DNA of 64,000 nt from Chamaelirium japonicum (GCA_947650365.1 OX393549.1:97253014-97317013), one strand, 5' to 3'. Shown: positions 45,810 through 58,245, counted from the first letter of the stretch. Translations and numbers: made by a program. The notes: a model not told the origin generated them from the letters alone.

Positions 45810-47459
45810 GAACATGGAACCCCTCTCACATGGGAGTGAGGAAGTTGTGGAAATTGGCTCGTATTGAAGACCTTCGGATTGTAGAATTCTAGGACGTGCG
45901 AACGATTTTCCTCTCGTGCGTGCGACCTGATGAAGAGAAAGGATACTGGAGATTGTTATCTAGAAGTTTGTGAGCACGATCAGGAAAGGTCGTGCGCATG
46001 CTGCATCGGCATATTTTTCGGCAAGAAATCTCTAGGCTGAATCATGCGTACGATTTTCAAAATCGTGCATGTGGGGGAGGATTACGGCCATCGTACGATC
46101 CCTCTCCAACAATCGATTGAAGGTTTAACCCTTCAGGATGTGGCACGCTATGAAGCGATGAGCTGTCACTTGCTGAGCTGTCACGCAAGTACTGTAAAGT
46201 AGAGAGAGAGAGAGAATTGGCATAGGATGTGGTGACGAAGTTGGGCCGAAGCCTACGTCTCCGTGCTGTAAGATGCAACCTTTGAATCCACTAACTCTGA
46301 AAAAGTAGCTACTCTCGATAGGCCGAGAAGTGCTTATACAAGTAGACTTAGGGTGGCGAAGCCTGAAAACCAGAAGGCTCAGAGAGCTATGGAAAACAGA
46401 AAGTAGAGTTTGGAATCAGAAATTCCGGTCTGGAATCATTTGTTGGGTTTGCTATTTATAGAGGTTTAGAAATATCAGGGGTTTGGTAAATATCTTTGGG
46501 GATTTATCAAACTCCCAAGTTGGAGATGTTCCCTGTTCGACTCTCAGTATGGTCACTGTGGAGCGAACTTTCTGTCAAGGTCGTTGCATCTTCTTTGCAC
46601 GTGCGAATCCTGATCTTTGATGTCATGTTCCCAGGATTATGGAATTAAGAAATAGCAGCCGCTACCTCTCCATTTTGATCTTTAGACCTTTTTAAGCCCT
46701 TGCTCTAACGCTGTGTTGTTCCCACTAGTGTGGTGGTCTGTGGTGTTTTCGTCAGTTGGTGGGCTATCATGTGCTGGCGCAGGACATGATAGCTTAGGCA
46801 GAAAGATATATGCAATCTGTGACATTGTTCAACGCCAGGATAAATGCTGCAACAAATTTTCTCCTTCTCCGGAGTGCAGGTCCTCCCTCTTGTCTTAGTG
46901 GCGAGCCTTCGGACTATGGGGCTATTAAAAATCGAGCCCTTTATCTCGTGCTAAGTTTCTATTCTTAGCCTATCTATCTTTCTTTCTTTCGTTTTGCCGA
47001 ACCAGCCAAGCGGTCAAAGGATAAGGTGCTACATCAAGGGCTCAAAGAGGTTCAGACATCAAAACGGGGGAGGCAGCAGTTTCTATTTATTATTCCCATA
47101 ATCCCATGAACATTATATCAACGGTCAGGATTCGCACGTGCAAACAAGGTACAACGGCCTTTAAGGAAAGTTCACTCCATGGTGTCCATATCGGTAGTCG
47201 AACATTGAACCCCTCTCACATGGGAGTGAGGAAGTTGTGAAAATTGGCTCGCATTGAAGACATTCGGATTGTAGAATTCTAGGACGTGCGAATGATTTTC
47301 CTCTCGTGCGTGCGACCTGATGAAGAGAAAGGAAACTGGAGATTGTTATCTGGAAGTTTGTGAGCACGATCAGGCAAGGTCGTGCACATGCTGCATCGGC
47401 ATATTTTTCGGCAAGAAATCTCTAGGCTGAATCATGCGTACGATTTTCGAAATCGTGCA
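45810..47459 (-). repeat. ~1.4-kb tandem array, rest of unit 3 and unit 4
   Basis: The third unit resumes at GAACATGGAACCCC and ends with the truncated D LTR. Unit 4 starts near 46,510, and its LTR part is the complete LTR of element D (from 47,460). Confidence 0.8.
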
Positions 47460-48100
47460 TGTGGGGGAGGATTACGGTCATCGTACAGTCCCCCTCCAAA
47501 AATCGATTGAAGGTTTAACCCTTCAGGATGTGGCACGCTATGAAGCGATGAGATGTCACTTGCTGAGCTGTCACGCAAGTACTGTAGAGTAGAGAGAGAG
47601 AGAGAGAGTTGACATATGATGTGGTGACGAAGTTGGGCCGAAGCCTACGTCTCCGTGCTGTAAGATGCAACCTTTGAATCTACTAACTCTTAGAAAGTAG
47701 ATACTCTCGATAGGCCGAGAAGTACTGATACAAGTAGACTTAGGGTGGAGAAGCCTGAAAACCAGAAGGCTCAGAGAGCTATGGAAAACAGAAAGTAGAG
47801 TTTGGAATCAGAAATTACGGTCTGGAATCATTTATTGGGTTTGCTATTTATAGAGGTTTAGAAATATCGAGGGTTTGGTAAATATCTGGAGGGATTTATC
47901 AGACCCCAAATAGTGTTTGTGGGCCCCAGACAGGGCTGCGGGTCCCATTGTCATCCCTGTCGGCCCCAAGCAGGGCTGCGGGTCCCACTGTCGTCCCTGT
48001 GGTCCCTAGGCAGAGCTGCGGGTCCTATTGTTATCCTTGTGGGCCCCAGGCATAGCTGAGGGTCCCACTGTCAGGCGTTTAGCAAGATTTTGCACCCACA
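47460..48100 (-). repeat. Element D 3' LTR
   Basis: TGTGGGGGAGG...TTTTGCACCCACA. Four repeats of about 38 bp (GTGGGCCCCAG, CAGGGCTGCGGGTCCCA) lie in U3 at about 47,925-48,080, the same place as the 43-bp repeats of A and C. TATA on minus near 47,845-47,855. Confidence 0.82.
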
Positions 48101-48379
48101 GTTATCCCCTTCCAGTTAGATAGTTGCTAACCTAGCTGGCTGGGACTCTGTAGTGTAATAACCGGTTTGTCGATATAGAGGCATCGTTAGATAAGTGTAT
48201 GGAAGCAACGTCGGCAGCTACGACAATGACATCTGGGGAGGAGCAAGAGGACTATAGTAGTACTCTGGTGAAACTGCTAGCGAGCCGGGGATGCAGAGTG
48301 ATGCTTCAAGGATTCGAAAGCCGGGCTATTTTTAGGGTTGAGTAGAGATCTGGGCAGAGGGAGAGGGCAGGCAAGCATC

Positions 48380-50050
48380 AGTTTGCCTTCAACTGTGCCC
48401 GCTGACCCTTGCCAAGGGTTGGTCGGGTGCATGTTTGTCGACCCATTGTCCGGGCCGACCGTTGCGCACGCCAACCCCCTGTCAAGGGTCGGGGCGTATG
48501 TGTGTTTGTCGACCCAGTGTACGGGCCGATTGTCGTCTGTCTGTCGACCCGCTGTGCAGGGTCGACCGTTGCGCCTATCGACCCCTTGCCAATGGTCGGC
48601 CGGGTGCGCGTCTACCGATCCGCTGTTTGGGTCGACCGTCATCCGTCTGCTGACCCGCTGTGAGGGGATGACCATCGCTTCTGTCAATCCCCCACCAAGG
48701 GCCGATCTGGTGCATGTCTGCCGACCTGCTGTTCGGGCCTACCATCGTCCGTCTGGCAACCCGTTGCCTGTGGTGGACCGTCTCGTACATCGACCCCCTG
48801 TCAAGGGTCGGGGCATGTGTGTCTGTTGACTCGCTATGCGAGCCGACCGTCGTTCATCTGTCGACCCACTGTGAGGGGCCAATTGTTGCTCCTGTCGACC
48901 TCCTACCAAGGGTTGGCCACGTGCATGCTTGCTAACCCACTGTTCAGGCCGACCATCGTCTGTCTGCCGACCCGCTGTTCGGGATGATCATCGTTCGTTT
49001 GTCAACCTGCAATGCAGGGCCGACCGTCAAGCCTGCCAACCCCCTACCAAGTGCCGACCGAGTGGGCGTCTACCGACCCACTGTTCAGGCCAACTATCGT
49101 CAGTCTGGCGACTCGTTGTGCGGGGCCGACCATCACGTATGCCGACCCATTGTCTGAGGACGACCATTGCGCCTGCCGACCCCCTGCCAAAGGCCGACTG
49201 GGTGCGTGTCTACCGACCCGCTGTTCGGGCCAACCATCATCCGTCTGGCGACCGCTGTACGGGGACGACCATTGAATTTGTTGACCCCCTGCCAAGGGCC
49301 GATCGAGTGCGCGTCTACCAACCCGTTGTCCGGGGTGGACCGTCACGCTTGTTGACCCCCCTATTAGGAGCCGGCGGGTGCACGTCTGCCGACCTGCTGT
49401 TCAGGTCGATCGTTGTGCGCGTCTGCCCACCCGTTGTCCTGGGCCGATCGTCGCACTCGCTATCCCCCTAGTCAGGGGCCGATCAGGTGTGCGTTTGCCA
49501 ACCCATTGTCCGGGCCGACCATCATCCGTCTGCTGACCCATTGTGCGGGGCCGACCGTCTTCTGTTTACTGACCCCCTGTCTGAGGTCGACCGTCGCGCT
49601 CGTCAACCCCGTGTCAGGGGCCGGCTGGGTGCGCGTCTGTCGACCCACTGTCCGGGCTGACCATCGTGCACTTCTGCTAACCCATTTGCTAGGGTCGACT
49701 GTCGCACTTGCCTACCCCCTGTCAAGGACCGATCGGGTGCGTGTCTGCGCTTCTATTGTCATGCGCTTCTGCTGACCCATTGTCCAGGGTCGACTGTCAC
49801 ACTCATCGACCCCCTATCAAGGACCGATCGGCTACACGTCTACCAACTCGTTGTTCGAGCCGACCATCGTGCACGTCTGCCGACCCGTTGTCTAAGGTCG
49901 ACCGTCGCACTCGCCGACCCCTGTAAGGGGTCGATCGGGTGCGCTTCTGCTAACCCGTTGTTTAAGGCCGACCGTCTCGCTTGACGACCCCCTGTTAGGG
50001 GCCGACTGCATGCGTGTCTACTGACCCGTTGTCCGGGCCGACTGTCATGC
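48380..50050. repeat. D internal tandem array 1 (GACC/GTCGACC-rich)
   Basis: Irregular repeats of about 50 bp with higher-order grouping, built on CCGACCCGCTGT, GGGCCGACC and ACCCCCTG(C/T)CAAGGG. Many long cysteine/arginine-rich ORFs in it come from the repeat. Confidence 0.8.
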
Positions 50051-50052
50051 GC

Positions 50053-50135
50053 ATAGTTATCGCCTCCCAGCCAGCCAGGTGATAACCTAGTTGGTTGGGA
50101 ATCCCATGGTGCAAAACTGGTTTGGCGACGGTGCG
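50053..50135. repeat. Copy of the LTR-adjacent segment inside D
   Basis: GTTATCGCCTCCCAGCCAGC...TTGGTTGGGA...GGTGCAAAACTGGTTT resembles 48,101-48,180 (GTTATCCCCTTCCAGTTAG...GGCTGGGACT...ACCGGTTT), the segment directly inside the 3' LTR. Confidence 0.55.
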
Positions 50136-50159
50136 GTTGTGTTGAGGGACAGCCAAGGG

Positions 50160-50730
50160 GATGGCTGAGGGTTCAATAGGAGTAGGGAGGGGGGGGGGGT
50201 CGGTTGCCGTGCACAGGAGGGGGGGGGGGGGGTCGGTTACAGTGGGGGGGGGGCTGGGGTGGTCAGTTGCAGTGCACAAGAGGGGGGTGGTCTGTTGTAG
50301 TGCACAGGAGGGGAAGGGTGGTCGGTTGCAGTGCAAGGGGGTGGTCGGTTGAAGCATAGCAGCAGGGTGGAGGTGGTTGGTTGAAGCACAGGAGAGGGGT
50401 GTTGGCTTAGGGTGGTTGGTTGAAGGGGACCCCCTTCAACCTACCAAGTCACGATGGCTCCCGGGAAGAAGGGGGTGGTCGGTTGGATTAACAGGAGCAG
50501 GGGGTGGTCGGTTGAAGCACAACAGCAGGGGGAGGGTGGTCAATTGAACAGCGCAGGGGGGGATGGTGGTCGAGGAAGGGGCCCCCCCTCCACCCGACCA
50601 AGGCACAAACCTAGGGGGAGGGGGTGGCGGTTGCACAGCGTAGGGGGGGAAGAGATGGTGGTTGGATGAAGGAATGGGGGTGGTTGGTTGCATAGGGTCC
50701 TCCCCCCCCCCCCCCCCCCCCCCCCCCCTT
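50160..50730. repeat. D internal array 2 (G-rich GGTGGTCGGTTG repeats)
   Basis: GGTCGGTTG(C/A)AG and runs of G at 50,189-50,245. Ends with a C-run at 50,701-50,728. Confidence 0.7.
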
Positions 50731-50879
50731 GCGCAGGAGGCACAAGGGTAGCAAGGGTTGGTGATGGTGACAATGGTGGTTGGTGATGGTAGTGGTGATG
50801 GAAAGTGCGATCTCTAGAGGAGGCTGTGATATCTCCCGCTCCTGTGAATGCCATGCTTAGATTTTGCTAACGATCGCCA

Positions 50880-51545
50880 GGGCTGTCTCCCTGGACTCAT
50901 TGAGTGTGAGCGCCGAGGCGGTGTGCAAACACCTCGGACTTTTGTCATGCGAGCGCCGAGGCGGTGCGAAGCACCTCAGGCTTTGCCGACAAGCGCCGAA
51001 ACGATGCGAAGCACCTCGCACTATGTACCGAGCCGGTGCTAAGCACCTCGAACTTTGACGTCGAGTGTTGAAACAGTGCGAAGCACCTCGTACTGCATAC
51101 CGAGGTGGTGCGAAGCACCTCGGACTTTGCATGCCGAGGTGGTGCGAAGCACCTCAAACTTTGCCGGCAAACATCGAAATGGTGCGAAACACCTCGGACT
51201 TTGTGTACCAAGGTGGTGCGAAGCACCTTGGATTTTGCCAGCGAGCGTCGAAACGATGCGAAGCACCTCGCACTGCATGCCGAGGCGGTGCGAAGCACCT
51301 CAGACTTTGCATGCTGAGGTGGTGCGAAGCACCTTGAACTTTGCCGGCGAGCACCGAAATGGTGCGAAGCACCTCGCACTGCATCCCAAGGTGGTGCGAA
51401 GCAATTTGGACTTCGCATGCCGAGGCGGTGCGAAGCACGTCGGAATTTATCGATGATCGTCGAAATGGTGCGAAGCACCTCGTACCACGTGCCGAGTTGG
51501 TGTGAAGCACCTCGGACTTTGTCGGTGAGTGTCGAGATTGTCAGC
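50880..51545. repeat. D internal array 3 (~36-bp GCGAAGCACCTCG unit)
   Basis: About 18 copies of GGTGCGAAGCACCTCGGACTT, spacing alternating between about 32 and 39 bp. GGTGC-GAA-GCACC is a small hairpin in every unit. Confidence 0.82.
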
Positions 51546-51809
51546 TTGAACTTTGGTTAATTGAAGGAGTTGGAAATCGGAGTATTCATTGTAACGCTCT
51601 TGTATCAGTTGGGCTTAGGCGAAGCGCCTTTTTAGTCGAGCCCACGTTGGGGCGCGTTGCTTTGTACTATTGTAGGTTAGTCAAGGGTTATGGCCGACTC
51701 CGAGTTCATGCACTAGCTGGAGTGACAGGGGGGCATGATACCAATTAATGGCCTCTACCGCCACCCCTCCTCATATCACTCGACCAACTTTGTCTAGATT
51801 TTTTCATCG

Positions 51810-52490
51810 CCTTTGAGTGATAAGAGTATTGTCTTGGGCTTGTTGAATGTATTGAAGTGTTGGACGCTTTGGACTTTGTCTTCGAATACCAAGGGCAGAG
51901 CCTTGGGCTTTGTCTTTGAATGCTAAGGCTGACTTCTTGGGCCGAGAAACTGTCGACGTCTCGGGCTTTGTCGGGTGCCGAGGCGGAGAAGCCTGCCTCG
52001 GTTTTTGTCTTCGAATGCCAAGGCCGTCTCTTTGGGCCGAGACGGTGTTGACGACTCGGGCTTTGGTGGGTGCAGAGGTGGGAAGCCTGCCTTGGACTTT
52101 GTCTTCGAATGCCAAAGATGTCTCCTTGGGCCGAGATATATGTTGTCGATGTCTCAGGCTTTGTCAGGCATCGAGGCGGTGAAGCCTACCTCGGACTTTT
52201 TATTTGACTGCCAAGGCCATCTCCTTGGGCCAAGACGATGTTGCAGGCTTTGGTTGGTGCCAAGGCGGCGAAGCCTGTCTCAGACTTTGTCTTCGACTGC
52301 TAAGGTTGTCTTCTTGGGCCGAGGCGATATCGACGTCTCGATCTTTATCAGGCATCAAAGCCTACCTCAGACTTTGTATTTTGATGCCAAAGCTGTATCC
52401 TTGGGCCGAGACTGTGTCGACGTCTCGGGCTTAGTCTGGTGTCAAGGCGGTGAAGACTACCTCGAGCTGGTTGATCGATGGGGGTTAGAA
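51810..52490. repeat. D internal array 4 (~115-bp unit)
   Basis: Five to six diverged units with GACTTTGTCTTCGAATGCC, TTGGGCCGAGAC and GGTGAAGCCTGCCTCG. Confidence 0.75.
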
Positions 52491-52494
52491 TTTA

Positions 52495-53640
52495 GAGTAC
52501 TCTGCATAGTGCCTTTGTATCGGTTGGACTTGAGGCGAAGCATCGTTTCAGTCGAACCTACGTCGGGGCATGTAACTTTGTACTGTTGTAGGTTAGTCGA
52601 CCGTGTCGCAATATGAACCGAACTAACTATAGCGAGGCACTAGTGCATGTGCCCTTATGTGACAACGGAAGCATGTGCGCCTGCGCCGCCAATGATTTGG
52701 AGTACTCAGCGTAGTGCCTTTGTATCGATCGGACTTAGGCGAAGCGTCGTTTCAGTCAGACCTATGTCTCAGGCACGTAGCTTTGTACTATTGCAGGTTA
52801 GTTGGCTGTATCGTGATGCAAACCGAACTAACTATGATGAGTCACTAGTGCATGTGTCCTTACGTGATAATGAGAGCATGCGCACCGCCAATGATTCAGA
52901 GTACTCAGCATAGTGCCTTTGTATCGGTCGGACTTAGCTGAAGCGTCGTTTCAGTCGGAACTACATCTCAGGTGTATTGCTTTGTACCATTACAGGTTAA
53001 TCGCCCGTGTCACAACGTGAACCGAACTAACTATAGCGAGGCACTAGTGCATGTGTCTTTACGTGACAACGGGAGCATGTACACCGCCAATGATTCAGAG
53101 TACTCAATGTAGTGCCTTTGTATCGGTTGGACTTAGGAGAAGCGTCATTTCAGTCGAACCTATTGTCTCAGGCACGTAGCTTTATACCTTTGCAGGTTAG
53201 TTGGTCATGTCTTAATACAAACCGAACTAACTGTGGCGAGGCGCTAGTGCATGTGTCCTTACGTGACAACGGGAGCATGTGTGATGTCAAAGATTCGGAG
53301 TACTCAGTGTAGTGCCTTTGTATCGGTCAGACTTAGGCAAAGCACCATTTCAGTCGGACCTACGTCTTAGGCACGTAGCATGCACTATTGCAGGTTAGTC
53401 GGCCATGTCGCAATGCGAACTGAACTAACTGTGGCGAGGCACTAGTGCATGTGTCCTTATGTGACAACAGGAGCATGTGCGACGCCAAAGTTTTGGAGTA
53501 CTCAGCGTGCCTTATAACGATTAACTTAGGCAAAGCACCGTTTCAGTTGAACCTACATCGGGGCGCGCAGCTTTGTAGTGTTGTAGGTTAGCCGGTCGTG
53601 TCACAACCTGAGCCAGACTAACTGTAACTTTGAATGATGG
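52495..53640. repeat. D internal array 5 (~200-bp unit, nearly 6 copies)
   Basis: GAGTACTC occurs at about 52,495, 52,700, 52,899, 53,098, 53,298 and 53,495. Units share GTGCCTTTGTATCGGT, GCGAAGCGTCGTTTCAGTC and AACCGAACTAACTATAGCGA. Confidence 0.85.
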
Positions 53641-53839
53641 TTGATCATGGGGAGACCCTGTACGATCAAACCAATCTTGTCTTCGGTTGGTCGATGCAAG
53701 ACTTTTACTGACCCAATCGGTTGCGGGGTATGTAGCAGGTGTCTTTGAACGCTGCCCGATCATAGGGGGAGCCTGTGCAATCGAATCAGCGAAGGGGGCA
53801 TCGAACTTGTATCTTTGGAGCTTGATAGTAATAAATCAC

Positions 53840-55640
53840 TAATTGATCAAGAGTTTGAGGAGGATCTCTACACAGAAGGCGCTCAGTTGCCATTTTATTG
53901 ATAATTCAGAAGATGTTACATCGTGGACATCAGGTGAGCGACATTCCAAGTTGTTGACGATCTGCGACTTTCTACTCTGATTTATCGATGGGATGCTTCC
54001 CTTTGGTTGTATAGGGGGTCCTGGTAGGATCCCTGTCTTTCTTTGAATTCCTGGAGATGTCCCTCCTTCTAGAGGACTTCTAAATGATATTAGAGAAACT
54101 TGCATTTTACCGTTGGGTATCCGTGGCATTGGTAGAAGTCGCAGTAGACCAATTTGTTTACCGTGTGCCTCAAATATGGCTAGAGAGGATTCGTCCACTT
54201 GAGGAAGTATTCATGTTGAATCTACTCGAGGATGATGTCGATAGGCAGATTCCAATCGGTGGATGTAGCCCTCTGAGGCTCTGCGGGTCTATCGTCTACC
54301 CATTTCAGCCTCTTGGAGGTTCCACTGTCCTTAGCCTGAGCGTGGAGGGCTTGGGCTATCGGTCTTGCTGGCTCATTGTCCAAAGGGCGCTTCCTGAGGT
54401 CACGACCCATGTGAGCGCTTGATCATCCTCGCTGGATCACGATCTCATTTGCAATCTTCCTGCCTCCCTCGGAGCACTCTTCAATCAGATCCAGTGGAAG
54501 ATCGATCAAGTCGGTAGAGAGAGTCTAGTTTCTTCTCTGGCTTGAGATTCAGCCGGTAGTGCTGGACAAAGAGGTCTGTCAGGTCCCTGAATAGCCTGAC
54601 GGAGTATGTCGAGAGATTGTGATACCAGTCCAACGACATATCATCCAGGCTGCTGACAAATATGCGGCATAGAACCTGGTTATCATTGTCGTGTAGCATC
54701 ACTCTCTTCTTGAAGGCGAGGACGTGCTGTATTGGATCTCCCATTAGACAGTTGAACTTGGAGAGAGTAGGATTTCTCTAGCTTCGAGGAAACTGAGCTC
54801 AAAGAATTTGCCGATGAAATCGCCCTTCGGAGGCGTGGCTGTTCCTACGGTCACCTCGTTAGTCGAAGAGGTGTCTCAGAGGAATGTGGGACTCGGAAGC
54901 CCTCCTTTCCTGGCGATATTTCACCAGAGTTCAGTCGTTGTTGAGATGTGGCTGAGTTCTGGAGCATTGTCCACCATTCTGTACCTCCCTCTGACTGCGA
55001 GGGTCGTATGATGATTCAGAGCTGAAAGGCTTGGGTTGACGAGTTGATGAGTCGAGACACTCCCAAACTGTCTGTTTAGGAAGGAGAGGTGAGGGTCTCC
55101 TTGAAGAGGGATCGAGGGACCGTCAGTAGGTGTCAATGATGGATCGTCTTGAAGGAGCGGGGGACTGGTTAAGGCATCGGATGACATCTGCTCTGTCGCT
55201 GATACCGGCGACTGATCGTGGGAGGCCAACTCCTGCTTCGACGGTGATTTATCGGAGGGAGTCCCTCTGAACCATGAGGGAAGCGCTCTGCTTCATGAGA
55301 GTGAGGAGTTGGAAGTCCTCTACCGTGATCGGATACGTCGCTTGAGGGTTGGCGACGGGTGAGACGTACGCTTTCTCCAAATATTAAGGAGTTGTGTTGA
55401 CAAGCTGATAAGACGGTCGAGGTTGAGCCTGAGCATGGCTAATCCACAGCGGGTTGCTGTTCGTGGTGTAGGCTTGTTGAGAACCAACGACTTATTGAGC
55501 GAGTCGTTGGATGCTGAGCATCTGGATGCATGTTGTTTCCCTCCGGCTGGTCCACGGGTCATGTCAACGCCATTCCGTTATAGCAATGGAGACAAACGGA
55601 TTGCTCGGGTAATCGGTGATTGCTGCTTGACCGAATGAGC
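53840..55640 (-). pseudogene. gag: Element D gag, degenerate
   Basis: Minus-strand fragments. 55,562-55,320 is an N-terminal part. 54,744-54,481 is the core with SLDWYHNLSTYS and FVQHYRLNLKPEKKLDSLYR, clearly homologous to A and C. 54,410-54,222 ends in a DWNLPIDIILE block matching the region before the zinc knuckle. Frames are broken by several stops and shifts. Confidence 0.8.
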
Positions 55641-55684
55641 TGGGAAGCACGGAGGTCACTAGTTGATAAGATAAGATCCCACAG

Positions 55685-55693
55685 ACGATGCCA
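55685..55693 (-). other. Degraded primer-binding site of element D
   Basis: ACGATGCCA on plus, against ACGGCGCCA in C: two transitions. It sits 3 bp inside the 5' LTR. Confidence 0.55.
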
Positions 55694-55696
55694 AAC

Positions 55697-56332
55697 TATC
55701 GGGGAGGATTACGACCGTCGTACAGTCCCCCTCTAACAATCGATTGAAGGTTTAACCCTTCGGGATGTGGCACGCTATGAAGCGATGAGCTATCACTTGC
55801 TGAGCTGTCTTGCAAGTACTATAGAGTAGAGAGAGAGTTGACATAGGATGTGGTGACAAAGTTCGGTCGAAGCCTACGTCTCTGTGTGGTAAGATGCAAG
55901 CTTTGAATCTACTAACTCTGAGAAAGTAGCTACTCTCGACAGGCCGAGAAGTGCTTATACAAGTTGACAAAGGATGGAGAAGAAGTCTGAAAACCAAAAG
56001 GCTCAAAGAGCTCTGAAATACAAAAAGTAGAGTTTGGAATCAAGAATTCCGTTTCGGAATTATTTGTTGGGTCTGCTATTTACAGAGGTTTAGGAATATC
56101 AGGGGTTTGGTAAAATATCTGGGGGGATTTACCGGACCCCAAATAGTATTTGTGGACCCCAGGCAGGGTTGCGGTCCCACTGTCATTCCTGTGGGCCCCA
56201 GGCAGGGCTGCGAGTCCTACTGTCATCCTTGTGGGTCCCCGACAGGGCTGTGGGTCCTACTATCGTCCTCGTGGGCCCCAGGCAGGGCTGCGGGTCTCAC
56301 TGTCAGATGTTTAGCTAGATTTTGCACCCACC
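55697..56332 (-). repeat. Element D 5' LTR
   Basis: Begins TATCGGGGAGG (mutated TGTGGGGGAGG) and ends TTTTGCACCCACC. The U3 repeats (56,135-56,305) carry GTGGGCCCCAGGCAGGG. Confidence 0.78.
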
Positions 56333-56389
56333 GTGCGCACGATTGACTTGGGCAAGACGTGTGCAACCTGTCGTTTCAGCTTTGGGCTC

Positions 56390-56720
56390 CTTATTTTTCG
56401 GGTATAAATATGAACCTTTTAGGGTTTTGAGAGAAGTGGGGATTATTGTATTGTTGCGAGAGAGATTTGGAGAGCCGTAGTTGAAGTTTCTCGTTGAGGG
56501 GTTCGTGGAACCCATTGTACTATCTTCATTGAATAAGCTATTTGAGGGTGCTGTCGCCAATGGATGTAGGCAATTGCCGAACAACCTAAAATTTATGTGA
56601 CGCCTGGTTTGTCTGTGATTTCTATTTCTTTTTTGCGTTTGTTTTGTGCTTGCATCATTTGGATTGTGGTTTGCTTCATATCTATCGTTGAAGTTTGTCT
56701 GTCACACGCTTACGCCGCCT
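56390..56720 (+). mobile_element. Possible copia-type LTR remnant
   Basis: GGGTATAAATATGAACC, GAGAGATTTGGAGAG, then GGATGTAGGCAATTGCCGAACAACCT, the layout of many plant copia LTRs (TATA, leader, conserved 'ATGTAGGC..GCCGAACCAC' block). No element ends were found. Confidence 0.4.
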
Positions 56721-56977
56721 AATAGAAGTACCACCAGGCCAAGAGTCTGTTGGATCCCTGGTCTATCTTGTGCTATCGCATTAATAGGTGATGTACTGAC
56801 CACTTCATCCTTTTCAAAGAAAAAAATTTACAAAGAACAATACTTGGCTTCTACTTATGTAAGTTTTTTATTAGTGTTTGAAGTTGGTGGCCCCGTGCTT
56901 ACAGAGGCAGCAGCCAAGTATTGCTCATAGGTCAAACTAATTGTGTGTCACACACACACGCACGCGCATACACGTAC

Positions 56978-56979
<2 letters not shown>

Positions 56980-57028
<49 letters not shown>
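56980..57028. repeat. (GA)n microsatellite
   Basis: Pure GA repeat of about 48 bp, preceded by (CA)n from 56,950. The stretch 57,029-57,328 after it holds nothing recognisable. Confidence 0.85.
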
Positions 57029-57031
<3 letters not shown>

Positions 57032-57328
57032 GGTGGTAGGCCCACCCATATGCATCATGCCCATACAGAAATATCCCATAGGAAAGTGATGGAAAACTGA
57101 ATGCTATGATCTATCACATTTTCCTTTGTGTTTGCTCAGTGGCAGTGACCCAAGCCATGTTGATCCCTGTGTGGTCGGTAGAAGCCTTGCTTGGTTATGT
57201 CATGGTAGTGGAGTCGTGTGGGTTTACATTTCTAAAAGAGAGGTCAATACGAAGTGTTAGCATAACCCATGCCATCTAAAAACTCGGGCTATTAGGAAGG
57301 TGGTCAATAATCGATATATCTATATCTA

Positions 57329-57779
57329 TCTATATATATACACTAAAATGGAAGTCTCGCTCCCTTGTTATGACATGTGGACATCTTTTAAAGAGCTAGA
57401 ATTCTTCTTCTGTGTGTGAACGCGGCCCTCTTTTAAATCCATTTAAAAACCTACCATAAAGATGATAAATTTTCATTCAATGGCATTTAATGGTTATTTA
57501 ATGTTAATATCTCTCTCTCTCTCTAACAAGTGAATCACACTCAGATGTCACACTTCTTGCCAAATGGCATGCATCAAGCACATTCGGGCATTGCCCAGGT
57601 TTCTTACTAGTTTATATACTAAAATGAAAGCCTCTGTCCCGTATTGTGACACATGAACGTCTTTTAAAAAGCTAGAATTCTTCTTCTGTGTGTGAACACA
57701 GCTCTTTTTTAAATCCATTTAAAAATCTATCATAAAATTATAAATTTTCATTCAATGGCATTTAATGGTCATTTGATGT

Positions 57780-57836
<57 letters not shown>

Positions 57837-58245
57837 ACAAGTGAATCATACTCACTTCAGATTTTACACTTCTTCAAACAGTTGCGATGTCGTCTTTGCC
57901 AAAAGGCGTGCATCAAGTACATTCGGGCATTGCTCGGATTTCTTACAAGTATCTATACTAAAATGGAAGCACCTCTCCCGTGTTGTGACACGTGGACGTC
58001 TTTTAAAGAGCTACAATTCTTCTTCCGTGTGTGAATGCAACTCTATTTTAAATTCTTTGAAAAACCTACCATAAAGATGATAAATTTTTATTCAATGGCA
58101 TTTAATGGTCATTTGATGTTAATCTCTCTCTCTCTAACAAGTGAATTACAATCACTTCAGATTTCATACTTCTTCGAATAGTTGCGATGCCGTCTTTGCC
58201 AAATGGCATGCATCAAGCACATTTAGGCATTGCCCGGGCTTTTAG
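57329..58245 (+). mobile_element. Three tandem Helitron copies
   Basis: Copies of about 300 bp at 57,329-57,610 (ends CTAG), 57,611-57,949 (ends CAAG) and 57,952-58,245 (end eroded to GCCCGGGCTTTTAG). All share ACTAAAATGGAAGC, TGTTGTGACACGTGGACGTC and CAAGTGAATCAC with the pair at 20,214-20,825. The second has a (CT)n expansion at 57,782-57,836. Confidence 0.75.

Larger units (their letters stand above)
47460..56332 (-). mobile_element. Element D: satellite-filled non-autonomous LTR element
   Basis: LTRs 47,460-48,100 (641 bp) and 55,697-56,332 (636 bp), with a degraded primer site beside the right LTR and GGGGATAAC (minus) beside the left. Flanks GTGCA and GTGCG are a probable mutated target duplication. 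Inside, a decayed gag is next to the 5' LTR and about 5.5 kb of tandem repeats replaces pol. I found no RT, RNase H, integrase or antisense gene. LTRs are more diverged than those of A and C, so D is older. Confidence 0.8.

Noticed and set aside
48338-50000. Cysteine/arginine-rich ORFs on both strands
   Set aside because: All follow the GACC/GTCGACC minisatellite; several frames are open at once.
50945-51510. ORFs rich in CFAPPR or AKHL repeats
   Set aside because: Products of the 36-bp repeat in three frames, not a protein gene.
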